Assembly: GCA_040877875.1 (NCBI GenBank)
Contig: JBBDNC010000002.1
Coordinates: forward strand, 1-8,919
Direction: 5' to 3'
Source of the DNA: JBBDNC01 sp040877875
GTDB taxonomy: Bacteria; Bacteroidota; Rhodothermia; Balneolales; Balneolaceae
DNA: 8,919 nt
In this document: positions 1-6,809 of the stretch, in pieces
How the letters are laid out: each line of letters starts with the position of its first letter
How positions within the stretch are numbered: the first letter of the stretch is position 1
Made by a program: the position numbers and the translations under genes
Notes under the pieces: generated by a model
What the model was told of the DNA's origin: nothing
Database searches by the model: none
The model's input: only the letters and a program-made list of their open reading frames with translations

Positions 1-24
1 CACAACGATCTGCTTATCATTCAT
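1..24 (-). CDS. Start of an unidentified gene (partial)
   Basis: An ATG at 22-24 opens a frame that remains open to the left edge and gives the eight residues MNDKQIVV. It lies about 70 nt downstream of a good promoter, which supports it as the first gene of a separate minus-strand unit. The competing ATG seven bases upstream reaches a stop after four codons. Eight residues are too few to identify the product. Confidence 0.45.
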
Positions 25-57
25 ATTTCATCCAGTATGTGAAAGAACAGTTTTCTT

Positions 58-94
58 CTGTCTGCCTCAGACGATAAAATCGTGTCCGAGACAG
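58..94 (-). promoter_or_regulatory. Hairpin at the predicted 5' end of the next transcript
   Basis: The outer arms CTGTCT and AGACAG (58-63 with 89-94) and the inner arms ACGAT and ATCGT (71-75 with 79-83) form a stem with an internal loop and a 3-nt apical loop. It starts almost at the predicted transcription start, so the mRNA would begin with a stem-loop, a known way to protect 5' ends. A riboswitch or protein site is possible, but I recognise no such family. Confidence 0.4.
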
Positions 95-100
95 ATTCCC

Positions 101-130
101 AATATAACCTTATCCCCCCTCCATTGTCAA
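101..130 (-). promoter_or_regulatory. Sigma70-like promoter for the downstream gene
   Basis: The minus strand has a perfect -35 hexamer TTGACA (125-130) and a -10 hexamer TATATT (101-106), five of six to consensus, with an 18-nt spacer; TTATAT with 17 nt is the alternative register. The -10 region also comes within one base of the Bacteroidota -7 motif TAnnTTTG. Transcription would start near 94 and proceed toward position 1, giving a leader of about 70 nt before the ATG at 22-24. Confidence 0.7.
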
Positions 131-133
131 CAC

Positions 134-146
134 AAATGTGACATTT
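134..146. promoter_or_regulatory. 13-bp palindrome upstream of the promoter (operator candidate)
   Basis: AAATGT-G-ACATTT is a perfect inverted repeat centred at 140, about 45 nt upstream of the predicted transcription start. It begins three bases from the -35 hexamer. A second inverted repeat, TGTCA-N9-TGACA (125-143), overlaps both it and the -35 box. The position fits a site for an activator or a repressor. I do not recognise the motif as that of a named regulator. Confidence 0.4.
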
Positions 147-294
147 ATTTCAATAAAATCCCATGCCCCATTCCGGTTCAACATCCATTTGTTACAACGG
201 GGAGATCTGTCGTTTCAAAAAATTCATTCAGGCTGACTCATCCGCCGAAGCGTTCATTATTCTCCCCCTGTCTTGGCTCTATGATCGGCACTGG

Positions 295-321
295 AAAAAA
301 CAAAATGAACCAAAATTGGTT
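295..321 (-). terminator. Candidate Rho-independent terminator of the alpha operon
   Basis: About 105 nt past the rplQ stop, the minus-strand RNA can form AACCAA-UU-UUGGUU (308-321), followed by CAUUUUG and six U residues (295-305). The U-rich tract is convincing. The stem is short and A/U-rich, so termination may be weak or depend on other factors. It is the only stem with a following U-tract that I found between rplQ and the next promoter. Confidence 0.45.
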
Positions 322-426
322 GATGCCCTCATCATGCAAATTCGCCGTATTCCTGACTCTCAGAAACCTGCGGATTTTCCTAACGGTTCAGAACCGGCAA
401 AAAGTATCGTATGGCGGGAACAGGGG

Positions 427-1197
427 TTACTTCTCCTGCTTGTCTTCTTCATCCCCCGAATCGTCAGAGGACTCTTCCTCGTCTTTTATTTTCTTCTCAA
501 GCGCACGCTGGACGGTTACCCGTTCGTCATCCCCAACAAATTGCTTAGCCTCCTCAACATCCAGCTCATCCAATTTCTCCTTGACTTCGTCAACCGTAAA
601 CGATGAGACATCCAACGGCTTGTCTTCCTGTTTTTCAGTTTCTTCCGATGCCTGAGATTCTTCTTCAGAAGCTTCCGCTACCGCTTTCGTTTTGACCTCT
701 TCGACAGATTCCTCTTCCACAGGAGCCGTATCGGATTCCTTTTTCGATTCGGTTTGCGGCTCGGCCGGGGTCGGCTTATTTGATTTACCGGCACGACGGG
801 TTCGTTTTTTCGAATCTTTTCCTGATTCAGGCGGAATATCATTATAGTCGACAAGTTCAATCACCGCAAGTTCCGCCGAATCACCCGGACGGGATCCGAT
901 TTTAATCACTCTCGTATAACCGCCCGGTCGGTCTTTTGCCAACGGCCCGACCTCTTCAAAAAGCTCCTGGACAGCATACTTGTCTTGCAGTTTGGAGAAT
1001 ACCAAACGCCGGTTATGGGATGTATCCACCTTTGCTCTTGTAATCAGAGGTTCCACAAATGTCCGAAGTTCCTTCGCCTTGGCATGAGTGGTCCGGATCC
1101 TGTGCTCCGTAATCAAAGCAACGGAAAGCGCCTGTAATGTTGCTTTCCGATGAGATGAATTTCTGCTTAGTTTTCTACCTTTCTTTAAATGCCGCAT
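427..1197 (-). CDS. rplQ: 50S ribosomal protein bL17 with long acidic C-terminal extension
   Basis: bL17 is a 50S protein near the exit-tunnel face. Residues 1-118 are the conserved core, starting MRHLKKGRKLSRNSSHRKA, with PLAKDRPGGYTRVIKIGSRPGD at about 85-106 and ending near AVIELVDYN. Residues 119-256 are an extension that more than doubles the usual size of about 120-130. It has a basic linker (126-141), an acidic low-complexity stretch (142-195), a possible small helical module (about 197-238, TVDEVKEKLDELDVEEA then RALEKKI), and an acidic tail (239-256). Bacteroidota bL17 often has shorter tails of this kind. It is the last gene of the alpha operon. The extension is in frame without interruption, and its role is unknown. 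Confidence 0.97.
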   Translation of the reverse strand: MRHLKKGRKLSRNSSHRKATLQALSVALITEHRIRTTHAKAKELRTFVEPLITRAKVDTSHNRRLVFSKLQDKYAVQELFEEVGPLAKDRPGGYTRVIKIGSRPGDSAELAVIELVDYNDIPPESGKDSKKRTRRAGKSNKPTPAEPQTESKKESDTAPVEEESVEEVKTKAVAEASEEESQASEETEKQEDKPLDVSSFTVDEVKEKLDELDVEEAKQFVGDDERVTVQRALEKKIKDEEESSDDSGDEEDKQEK

Positions 1198-1217
1198 GGT
1201 TCGAAATCCTTATCCTT

Positions 1218-2195
1218 TTACGTTTCCAAATATTTTGACACATCCATGCCAAAGTGGAGGTTTTTCTCTTCAATCACCTCGACCAGTTCTGCAAGGGATT
1301 TTTTACCGAAATTTCTGAATTTCAAAAGATCCTGTTCATCTCTCGAAACCAACTCTCCAATAGTGTTGATATTGGCTGATTTCAGGCAATTGTAAGCCCG
1401 GACACTCAGGTTCAGGTCTTCGATACTTGTTTTCAACAGGTTCGCAATTCTCTGTTTTTCAGCGTCCACCTCTTCTTCTTCCTGGGTAAACGGTTCCTCA
1501 ATTTTTTCAGTGATGAACTTCTCAATGTGTTCCTTGAGAATTTTGCCGGCAATAGTGAGAGCTTCCTTGGCATTAAGGGATCCATCCGTTTCCACATTCA
1601 TGGTCAGCTTTTCATAGTCCGTACGCTGACCCACCCGGACATTATCCACATCAAACTGCACTTTCGTCACAGGCGTAAAGATGGCATCAATCGGCATCAG
1701 GTTTACATCCTCTTCAAACTCCTCCGAGAGTTCTTCCGAGGGGACATAACCTCTTCCGCGCCCGACTCTCAATTCCATCTCAACCTCGGCATCTTCTGCA
1801 AGGGTGGCAATCACAAGATCCGGATTCAGAACTTCATAATCGGCGGTCGCTTCATCGATCTCGGCAGCAGTCATCACCCCGGCACCTTTCTGGGTCACAT
1901 GGATAATCCCGCTGCTCTGGTCCACCTGTTTGAATCGGACCTGTTTGAGATTCAATATAATTTCATAGACATCCTCTTTGACCCCTTCAATGCTGGAATA
2001 CTCATGATCCACACCGTTAATTTTAACGGCCGTGATAGCGATGCCGGGCAGGGAGGATAAAAGCACCCGACGAAAAGAATTGCCGATGGTCACACCAAAA
2101 CCGCGTTCCAGTGGCTGAAGTACAAACGATCCTTTACTGTCTTCGGATTCAGCTACTTCAAGGCTTTCGGGCATTTGCAAACTATAGCTGCTCAT
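1218..2195 (-). CDS. rpoA: DNA-directed RNA polymerase subunit alpha
   Basis: The alpha subunit dimerises to nucleate assembly of RNA polymerase, and its C-terminal domain contacts UP elements and activators. The 325-residue product has the N-terminal domain at about 1-235 (LERGFGVTIGNSFRRVLLSSLPG at 29-51, split by no insertion), an acidic linker with EEEEVDA at about 239-245, and the C-terminal domain at 250-315. The DNA-contacting 265 determinant is intact: Arg266, Asn269 and Cys270 in VRAYNCLK, and Gly297, Lys299, Ser300 and Glu303 in FGKKSLAE. UP-element recognition should therefore work. The gene lies 24 nt after rpsD and 20 nt before rplQ. Confidence 0.98.
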   Translation of the reverse strand: MSSYSLQMPESLEVAESEDSKGSFVLQPLERGFGVTIGNSFRRVLLSSLPGIAITAVKINGVDHEYSSIEGVKEDVYEIILNLKQVRFKQVDQSSGIIHVTQKGAGVMTAAEIDEATADYEVLNPDLVIATLAEDAEVEMELRVGRGRGYVPSEELSEEFEEDVNLMPIDAIFTPVTKVQFDVDNVRVGQRTDYEKLTMNVETDGSLNAKEALTIAGKILKEHIEKFITEKIEEPFTQEEEEVDAEKQRIANLLKTSIEDLNLSVRAYNCLKSANINTIGELVSRDEQDLLKFRNFGKKSLAELVEVIEEKNLHFGMDVSKYLET

Positions 2196-2219
2196 AATGT
2201 TTTGTTTTGAATCTGATTA

Positions 2220-2825
2220 TTATTTAGAGTAGAGCTCAATGATCAACTGGACATTAATATTTTCCGGAATTTCATCCATCAGCGGAAAATTCAGGAATTT
2301 TCCCGTTAAGGTTTTTTTGTCAATTTCGAGCCACTTGTACTTGCTTTTAGGGCTGTTTTCCAGGGAATCCTGAATGACTTCAAGGTTTTTTGATTTAGGC
2401 CTGACGGTAATAACATCCCCCGCTTTCAATTCATACGACGGAATGTTCACGATTTGTCCATTGACAACGATGTGTCTGTGGGTGACCAACTGCCGGGCCT
2501 GACGCCGGGTTCTTGCAAATCCAAGCCTGAAAACCGTATTGTCCAATCGTCCCTCGAGCATCTGTAGAAGAATCTCACCGGTCACACCCTGTTTAGAGCT
2601 GGCCTTTTTATAGAGATTCCTGAATTGGCGCTCAAGCAGACCATAGGTATATCTTGCCTTCTGCTTTTCCTCAAGCTGGATAGCATATTCCGACTTTCTC
2701 GAAAACCGGGACCTGCCATGCTCGCCGGGGCCATAGGGTTTTCGTTCAAGGGCCTTGCTCGGGCCAAAAATGGGTTCCCTGAATCGTCTCGCTTTTTTCT
2801 GTTTGGGTCCTCTGTATCTTGCCAT
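2220..2825 (-). CDS. rpsD: 30S ribosomal protein uS4, cysteine-free type
   Basis: uS4 is a primary binder of the 16S rRNA 5' domain and nucleates 30S assembly; in E. coli it also represses the alpha operon. The product is 201 residues. The N-terminal part MARYRGPKQKKARRFREP has no cysteines, where zinc-type uS4 has a CxxC-containing knuckle. The RNA-binding S4 domain spans about 92-150 and includes EGRLDNTVFRLGFARTRRQ and HRHIVVNGQIVNIPSY. It ends IIELYSK as expected. It is followed by rpoA after 24 nt. Whether it autoregulates this operon cannot be read from the sequence. Confidence 0.98.
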   Translation of the reverse strand: MARYRGPKQKKARRFREPIFGPSKALERKPYGPGEHGRSRFSRKSEYAIQLEEKQKARYTYGLLERQFRNLYKKASSKQGVTGEILLQMLEGRLDNTVFRLGFARTRRQARQLVTHRHIVVNGQIVNIPSYELKAGDVITVRPKSKNLEVIQDSLENSPKSKYKWLEIDKKTLTGKFLNFPLMDEIPENINVQLIIELYSK

Positions 2826-2845
2826 ATACTTACTTTCTTATCGGT

Positions 2846-3262
2846 TTAAACTCTTCTTCGTTTTGGCGGACGACAGCCATTGTGTGGAATAGGGGTACGA
2901 TCCTTTATGGTATTCACTTCCAGGCCACTGGACGCCAGGGCACGAATTGCGGCTTCCCGGCCGGATCCAGGGCCTTTTACAAAAACATCCACTTTCCGCA
3001 ACCCCATCTCATGGGCAGCAGTCGCTGCCGTTTCCGCGCTTAACTGGGCTGCATAGGGTGTGTTTTTACGAGACCCCTTAAAACCTTCCTTACCGGCAGA
3101 TGACCATGCAAGTACATTTCCATTCGAGTCCGTGACAGATACCAGAACATTGTTGAATGTAGCTTTAATAAAAGCCATTCCGTTCGGGTCGGATATCTGC
3201 TTTTTCTTTTTTCGTTTCCCTGCCTTTGCGCCTTCTTTGTCTTTTCTTTGTCTCTTCGCCAT
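2846..3262 (-). CDS. rpsK: 30S ribosomal protein uS11
   Basis: uS11 lies on the 30S platform and contacts the E-site and the region that holds the mRNA 3' of the start codon. The 138-residue product has a highly basic N-terminal extension (residues 1-21, KAGKRKKKK), then the core from about 27, including FNNVLVSVTDSNG (36-48) and the signature VDVFVKGPGSGREAAIRAL (91-109). It ends DRTPIPHNGCRPPKRRRV, which is conserved almost without change across bacteria. The spacer to rpsD is 20 nt. Confidence 0.98.
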   Translation of the reverse strand: MAKRQRKDKEGAKAGKRKKKKQISDPNGMAFIKATFNNVLVSVTDSNGNVLAWSSAGKEGFKGSRKNTPYAAQLSAETAATAAHEMGLRKVDVFVKGPGSGREAAIRALASSGLEVNTIKDRTPIPHNGCRPPKRRRV

Positions 3263-3288
3263 TTCAGTATCAGTCGTTCAATTGTTAA

Positions 3289-3669
3289 TTATTTTTTCGG
3301 AGCTGTTTTCTTCCCGGCTACCGTTCTCCGTTTTCCTTTCCGGGTACGGGCATTGGTCTGGGTACGCTGCCCTCTTACCGGCAGCCCTTTTCTATGACGA
3401 AGGCCCCGGTAACTTCCGGTTTCAATCAACCGGCGTATATTGCCATTAATTTCCGTTCTGAGCGCTCCCTCAACCTTGAATTCATTATCAATCACCTGCC
3501 GAAGGGCACTGACCTGATCCTCCGTCCAGTCCTGGACCTTGGTATCGTAATCAACGCCGGCTTCATCCAAAATCTGGCGGGCTGTGGTTCTGCCAATTCC
3601 AAAAATATATGTGAGGCCTATTTCACCTCTTTTTTGCTTGGGTAAATCTATTCCAGCGATTCTTGCCAT
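3289..3669 (-). CDS. rpsM: 30S ribosomal protein uS13
   Basis: uS13 sits in the 30S head, forms intersubunit bridges with the 50S subunit (B1a/B1b) and its tail reaches towards the P-site tRNA. The 126-residue product begins MARIAGIDLPKQKRGEIGL and has the helix-hairpin-helix-like YIFGIGRTTA (21-30). The signature LRHRKGLPVRGQRTQTNA spans 90-107, followed by a long basic tail ending GKKTAPKK. It is the first gene of the classical alpha order rpsM-rpsK-rpsD-rpoA-rplQ. The gap to rpsK is 26 nt. Confidence 0.98.
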   Translation of the reverse strand: MARIAGIDLPKQKRGEIGLTYIFGIGRTTARQILDEAGVDYDTKVQDWTEDQVSALRQVIDNEFKVEGALRTEINGNIRRLIETGSYRGLRHRKGLPVRGQRTQTNARTRKGKRRTVAGKKTAPKK

Positions 3670-3675
3670 AACTTA

Positions 3676-3696
3676 TACCTGTGGTACCTTACCTGT
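3676..3696. repeat. Two copies of TACCTGT before rpsM
   Basis: The heptamer TACCTGT (ACAGGTA on the transcribed strand) occurs at 3676-3682 and 3690-3696, 14 nt apart, in the 52-nt rpmJ-rpsM spacer. The nearer copy is 7 nt before the rpsM start codon. Tandem motifs at this place could take part in alpha-operon control, but the copies are short and the role is speculative. Confidence 0.35.
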
Positions 3697-3721
3697 CGTG
3701 ATAGATTGCTTGATGTTTAAC

Positions 3722-3838
3722 TTAACCCTGCCGTTGCTTGTGGCGAGGATTTTTTTTGTTGATGACGTATACACGTCCTTTTCGTCTGACGATTTTGTCG
3801 TCCGGACTTCGTTTTTTAACCGAGGATCGAGTCTTCAT
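3722..3838 (-). CDS. rpmJ: 50S ribosomal protein bL36, cysteine-free type
   Basis: bL36 is the smallest 50S protein and helps organise 23S rRNA near the base of the L7/L12 stalk. The 38-residue product begins MKTRSSVKKRSPDDKIVRR and ends NPRHKQRQG, matching the family over its full length. Zinc-binding bL36 has Cys11, Cys14, Cys27 and His33; here the positions are Ser11, Asp14, Asn27 and His33, so zinc cannot be held and this is the C-minus form. The gene sits in its normal place between infA and rpsM, 52 nt before the latter. The leader (TAGTTATTATG) has no Shine-Dalgarno motif. Confidence 0.96.
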   Translation of the reverse strand: MKTRSSVKKRSPDDKIVRRKGRVYVINKKNPRHKQRQG

Positions 3839-3977
3839 AATAACTACTGTTTTAATTTGTATTCAACTTAAACCACATGTCAGCTTCATGTTAAACAGGG
3901 TCACAGATCCAAGGGAAAGCGCAGAAGTTAGAAAAACCCTATCCCTGTTACCTTTTGCGTTCTGCCTCCACCTGTCT
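3839..3977 (-). promoter_or_regulatory. infA-rpmJ leader with a weak promoter candidate and crossing inverted repeats
   Basis: This 139-nt non-coding gap separates the spc-type genes from rpmJ and the alpha-type genes. A weak sigma70-like promoter is possible: CTGACA at 3878-3883, a 16-nt spacer, and TACAAA at 3856-3861, which would start RNA about 10 nt before rpmJ. Two inverted repeats cross each other: AACAGGG/CCCTGTT (arms 3943-3949 and 3894-3900) and GCAGAA/TTCTGC (arms 3960-3965 and 3921-3926). That arrangement is compatible with a pseudoknot, as is known for the uS4-regulated alpha leader of E. coli. The regulatory role is inference, and both arms are short enough to arise by chance. 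Confidence 0.3.
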
Positions 3978-4196
3978 CTACTTATATCGATACGTAATTC
4001 TTCCTTTGGAAAGATCGTAAGGAGACATCTCAACCTGCACACGGTCACCCGGTAATATCTTGATGTAATACATCCGCATTTTACCCGATACATGAGCTAA
4101 TATCTCATGCCCGTTATCCAATTCAACTCGAAATTGAGCATTGGGCAAGGCTTCGATAATCTCGCCATCTTGTTTAATTGGCTCCTGTTTAGCCAT
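3978..4196 (-). CDS. infA: Translation initiation factor IF-1
   Basis: IF-1 binds the 30S A site during initiation and strengthens IF-2 and IF-3 action. The 72-residue product is the exact family size: a single S1-like OB fold beginning MAKQEPIKQDGEIIEALPNA, with the conserved HVSGKMRM at 35-42, ILPGDRVQVE at 47-56 and DLSKGRITYR at 61-70. The start ATG lies inside the last codons of map, with an 8-nt overlap. The gap to rpmJ (139 nt) is the longest inside the cluster. Confidence 0.98.
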   Translation of the reverse strand: MAKQEPIKQDGEIIEALPNAQFRVELDNGHEILAHVSGKMRMYYIKILPGDRVQVEMSPYDLSKGRITYRYK

Positions 4197-4998
4197 GTTC
4201 CAAATTTAAAATTTCGTTTTTAGTGATCTGAGTAATATAATCAAATGTACTGAGAATTTCAGCTTTTCCATCCCGGATAACCACATCATGTTCAAAGTGT
4301 GCCGAATATTTGCGATCGGTGGTGACGATTGTCCAACCGTCACTGAGTGTATTCACTCGTCTGTTTCCCATCGTAACCATCGGCTCAATCGCTACTGTCA
4401 TACCAGAGCGTAAACGTTCACCCCGGCCTTTTTTCCCATAATTGGGAACGGTCGGGTCCTCATGGAGATTTTTCCCCAAGCCATGGCCCACCAGTTCCCG
4501 TACAACTCCAAAACCGGCTCCTTCACAATGGCTTTGAACCGCATAGGAAATATCCCCGACATTGTTGCCATGAACCGCATGGTCAATCCCCTTGTAAAGG
4601 GATTCAAGAGTCACCCTCAACAACCGGACTGTTTCTTCATCACACTCACCTACCATAAACGTGTAGGCATGATCTCCGAAATACCCGTTTTTTTCCACTC
4701 CGCAATCGATGGAGACAATGTCTCCTTCCCGGAGGATGCGATCCCCCGGAATTCCGTGTACAACTTCTTCATTCGTCGAAATACAGAGGGTTGCCGGAAA
4801 CGGGTTATCCGGGGATCCGTACCCCTTAAACGCAGCCCGGGCATTATTTTTTTGAATATACTCTTCTGCTATTCTGTCAAGTTTACCGGTCGTAACCCCG
4901 GGCTCAATATACTTTGCAACCTCACCCAATGTACGGGAAACCAACTGAGCAGCTTCCCGCATTTTATCAATCTCGGCTTCGCTCTTGAGATAAATCAT
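4189..4998 (-). CDS. map: Methionine aminopeptidase, type I
   Basis: This cytosolic metalloenzyme removes the initiator methionine from new proteins whose second residue is small. The 269-residue product shows all the expected pita-bread-fold ligands: Asp98 (SIDCG), Asp109 (GDHAYTF), His172 (GHGLG), Glu205 (AIEPM) and Glu236 (HFEHD), plus the substrate-contacting histidines His81 (VVHGIPG) and His179 (NLHEDP). There is no N-terminal zinc-finger or SH3-binding extension, so it is the short type Ia form. It starts inside the secY stop (1-nt overlap) and overlaps infA by 8 nt, so the three genes are probably translationally coupled. The adk gene that often precedes map in Gram-positive spc operons is absent. 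Confidence 0.98.
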   Translation of the reverse strand: MIYLKSEAEIDKMREAAQLVSRTLGEVAKYIEPGVTTGKLDRIAEEYIQKNNARAAFKGYGSPDNPFPATLCISTNEEVVHGIPGDRILREGDIVSIDCGVEKNGYFGDHAYTFMVGECDEETVRLLRVTLESLYKGIDHAVHGNNVGDISYAVQSHCEGAGFGVVRELVGHGLGKNLHEDPTVPNYGKKGRGERLRSGMTVAIEPMVTMGNRRVNTLSDGWTIVTTDRKYSAHFEHDVVIRDGKAEILSTFDYITQITKNEILNLEHG

Positions 4999-6305
4999 CA
5001 GGCCCGCCGCCGACCTTTAATTTTGCCGGTTTTCATAAAGCCATCATAATGACGCATCATCAGGTGGCTTTCAATCTGTTGAAGGGTATCCAGAGCTACA
5101 CCGACGATAATCAGCAAACTGGTTCCTCCGTAGAACATCGCAAACCCGGGGGTGACTCCCATCCTCGCAACAATTGCCGGTAAAATGGCAACAAACGACA
5201 AAAATATGGATCCAGGCAAGGTAATCTTGGTTAAAATATTGTCAATGAAATCGACAGTTTGCTTGCCCGGCCGTACTCCGGGTATAAACCCGCCCTGGCG
5301 TTTCATTGTATCTGCCATCTCTTTCGGATTGATGGCAATTGCCGTATAGAAAAACGTGAAGAACATACAGACGAAGAAAAAGATAATAGAATAGGTGACT
5401 CCGGTAAAATCGCTGGACCAGGCAGTCAGCATTTGAACCGTTTGATTCTCCGGAAAAAACGTACCGAAGGTACTCGGAATAAACATGATCGACTGGGCAA
5501 ATATAATCGGCATTACTCCTGCTGCATTAATGCGAAGGGGAAGATATTGTGTGGTCCCACCGTAAACTTTTCGCCCAACAACTCTTTTTGCATATTGAAC
5601 GGGAATCTTGCGTGTTCCCTGGGTAAGCAAAACACATGAGGCAATGACCAGAACCAGGGCGCCCAGTTCGACCAGTAAAATAATTGCATTGGGCGTAGTT
5701 GTAACTTCATTGATCAGGTTTGTTGGCAAGGCGGCAATAATTCCGATCATAATCAGAATGGAAATACCGTTACCGATCCCGCGATCTGTAATCCGTTCAC
5801 CCAGCCACATCACAAACGTGGTTCCGGCGGTCAGGACGATCACACAGGTAAATATAAATGCCACATTACTCACCACGATTGCCTGGGGAGAGGTCGACAT
5901 AAGGTTAATAGCAAAACCGATCGATTGGACCGCTGTAATACCTACCGTTCCGTAACGGGTCAGACGATTGATCTTTCGCCGTCCTTCTTCTCCTTCACGC
6001 TGCAGCTTCTGGAAATACGGGACTACCGCCCCCATCAACTGGATAATAATCGCAGCGGTGATATACGGCATGATTCCCAATGCAAAAACTCCGGCCCGTG
6101 AAAAGGCTCCCCCTACAAACATATCGAAGAGTCCCATGAGGCTGGAGGCATTCCCCGCCGAAGCCACCAGTTGGGATGCATCCACACCCGGCATGGTAAC
6201 AAACGTCCCGATTCTGTAGACCATCAGGACCCCCACTACATAGAGGATCCTCCTTCGCAGGTCTTCGATTTTAAATATATTCCTAAAATTTTCTATTAGA
6301 CTCAT
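4998..6305 (-). CDS. secY: Protein translocase subunit SecY
   Basis: SecY is the inner-membrane channel of the Sec translocon, working with SecE, SecG and the SecA motor to export or insert proteins. The 435-residue product has the usual length and ten hydrophobic segments. Recognisable parts are the cytosolic N-terminus (FRNIFKIEDLRRRILYV, 7-23), the TM2 region GIMPYITAAIIIQL (78-91), the C4 loop VQYAKRVVGRK (236-246), LPLRINAAGVMPIIFA (255-270), and the C5 loop GGFIPGVRPGKQT (338-350), which contacts SecA and ribosomes. The C-terminus is basic (GKIKGRRRA). The stop TGA shares its A with the ATG of map, suggesting coupled translation. I see no truncation or frameshift. Confidence 0.98.
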   Translation of the reverse strand: MSLIENFRNIFKIEDLRRRILYVVGVLMVYRIGTFVTMPGVDASQLVASAGNASSLMGLFDMFVGGAFSRAGVFALGIMPYITAAIIIQLMGAVVPYFQKLQREGEEGRRKINRLTRYGTVGITAVQSIGFAINLMSTSPQAIVVSNVAFIFTCVIVLTAGTTFVMWLGERITDRGIGNGISILIMIGIIAALPTNLINEVTTTPNAIILLVELGALVLVIASCVLLTQGTRKIPVQYAKRVVGRKVYGGTTQYLPLRINAAGVMPIIFAQSIMFIPSTFGTFFPENQTVQMLTAWSSDFTGVTYSIIFFFVCMFFTFFYTAIAINPKEMADTMKRQGGFIPGVRPGKQTVDFIDNILTKITLPGSIFLSFVAILPAIVARMGVTPGFAMFYGGTSLLIIVGVALDTLQQIESHLMMRHYDGFMKTGKIKGRRRA

Positions 6306-6329
6306 GAGAGATGACTCTACTGATATCGC

Positions 6330-6782
6330 TTATGCAATTTCATTTATGGTGCCGCCGGCAGCTTCCACTTTTTTTCTGGCGGAATTGCTACAGGCATGGA
6401 CGTCAATTTCAATTTTCTTATCCATCTCTCCACCCCCCAGAAGCTTGACCCGATCTTTCTTACCTATCAATTCATTTTGAATAAGGTCGTCCAGTGTAAT
6501 CTTCTCACCTAATCGGCCTGACTCAATAAATTGCGAGAGTTTGTCAAGATTCAACGGCTGATATTCTGTACGAAAACGATTTTTAAAACCGAATTTGGGT
6601 ATTCGCCGCTGGAGTGGCATCTGCCCGCCCTCGAACCAGGGTTTCAGCTTATTGCCGCCGCGTGATTTCTGTCCATTATGTCCACGTCCGGACTGTCCGC
6701 CTCGTCCGGAGCCTTCACCCCGGCCGATACGTTTGCGAACCTTTTGGTTTGATTCCGGAGCTTTCAGTTCGTGAAGTTTCAT
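6330..6782 (-). CDS. rplO: 50S ribosomal protein uL15
   Basis: uL15 is a late-assembling 50S protein whose long N-terminal extension threads into 23S rRNA. The product is 150 residues. Residues 18-43 are the glycine- and arginine-rich extension (RIGRGEGSGRGGQSGRG), followed by WFEGGQMPLQRRIPKFGF at 49-66. The C-terminal globular part carries KLLGGGE at 113-119 and a helix ending VEAAGGTI. The start codon lies 91 nt after the rpsE stop, where rpmD would normally be. The gene is 24 nt before secY. Its leader is A-rich without a Shine-Dalgarno motif. Confidence 0.97.
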   Translation of the reverse strand: MKLHELKAPESNQKVRKRIGRGEGSGRGGQSGRGHNGQKSRGGNKLKPWFEGGQMPLQRRIPKFGFKNRFRTEYQPLNLDKLSQFIESGRLGEKITLDDLIQNELIGKKDRVKLLGGGEMDKKIEIDVHACSNSARKKVEAAGGTINEIA

Positions 6783-6809
6783 GACTCTATTCGTGTTTAG
6801 TTTCTTTTA

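Larger units (their letters stand above)
25..426. other. Intergenic region after rplQ
   Basis: About 400 bases without a convincing gene lie between the rplQ stop and the next minus-strand start. In the direction of transcription they contain a 13-bp dyad (CGGTTC-A-GAACCG, 384-396), a terminator-like hairpin (295-321), a stretch with nothing I recognise (about 150-290), then a palindrome, a sigma70-like promoter and a leader hairpin for the next gene. I see no tRNA, rRNA or repeat array. A plus-strand open frame starting at 163 crosses the region, but its second half is antisense to the acidic end of rplQ and I do not accept it as a gene. Confidence 0.6.

Noticed and set aside
384..396. Dyad CGGTTC-A-GAACCG just after rplQ
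   Set aside because: A perfect 13-bp dyad, but no U-tract follows on either strand, so it was not called as a terminator.
163..606. Plus-strand open frame of 147 codons converging on rplQ
   Set aside because: Its first part is balanced in composition, but the second part (LLLLLVFF and similar) is the antisense of the acidic rplQ tail. It matches no family I know and has no visible promoter or ribosome site. Only conservation of the 163-426 part in relatives would revive it.
678..860. Minus-strand 60-codon basic frame inside rplQ
   Set aside because: An out-of-frame shadow of the low-complexity bL17 extension.
1527..2060. Plus-strand open frame of 177 codons inside rpoA
   Set aside because: Wholly antisense to the certain rpoA gene; explained by codon use of the opposite strand.
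4462..5049. Plus-strand open frame of 195 codons opposite map
   Set aside because: Wholly antisense to map and the end of secY, whose catalytic and structural motifs are intact; no recognisable domains.
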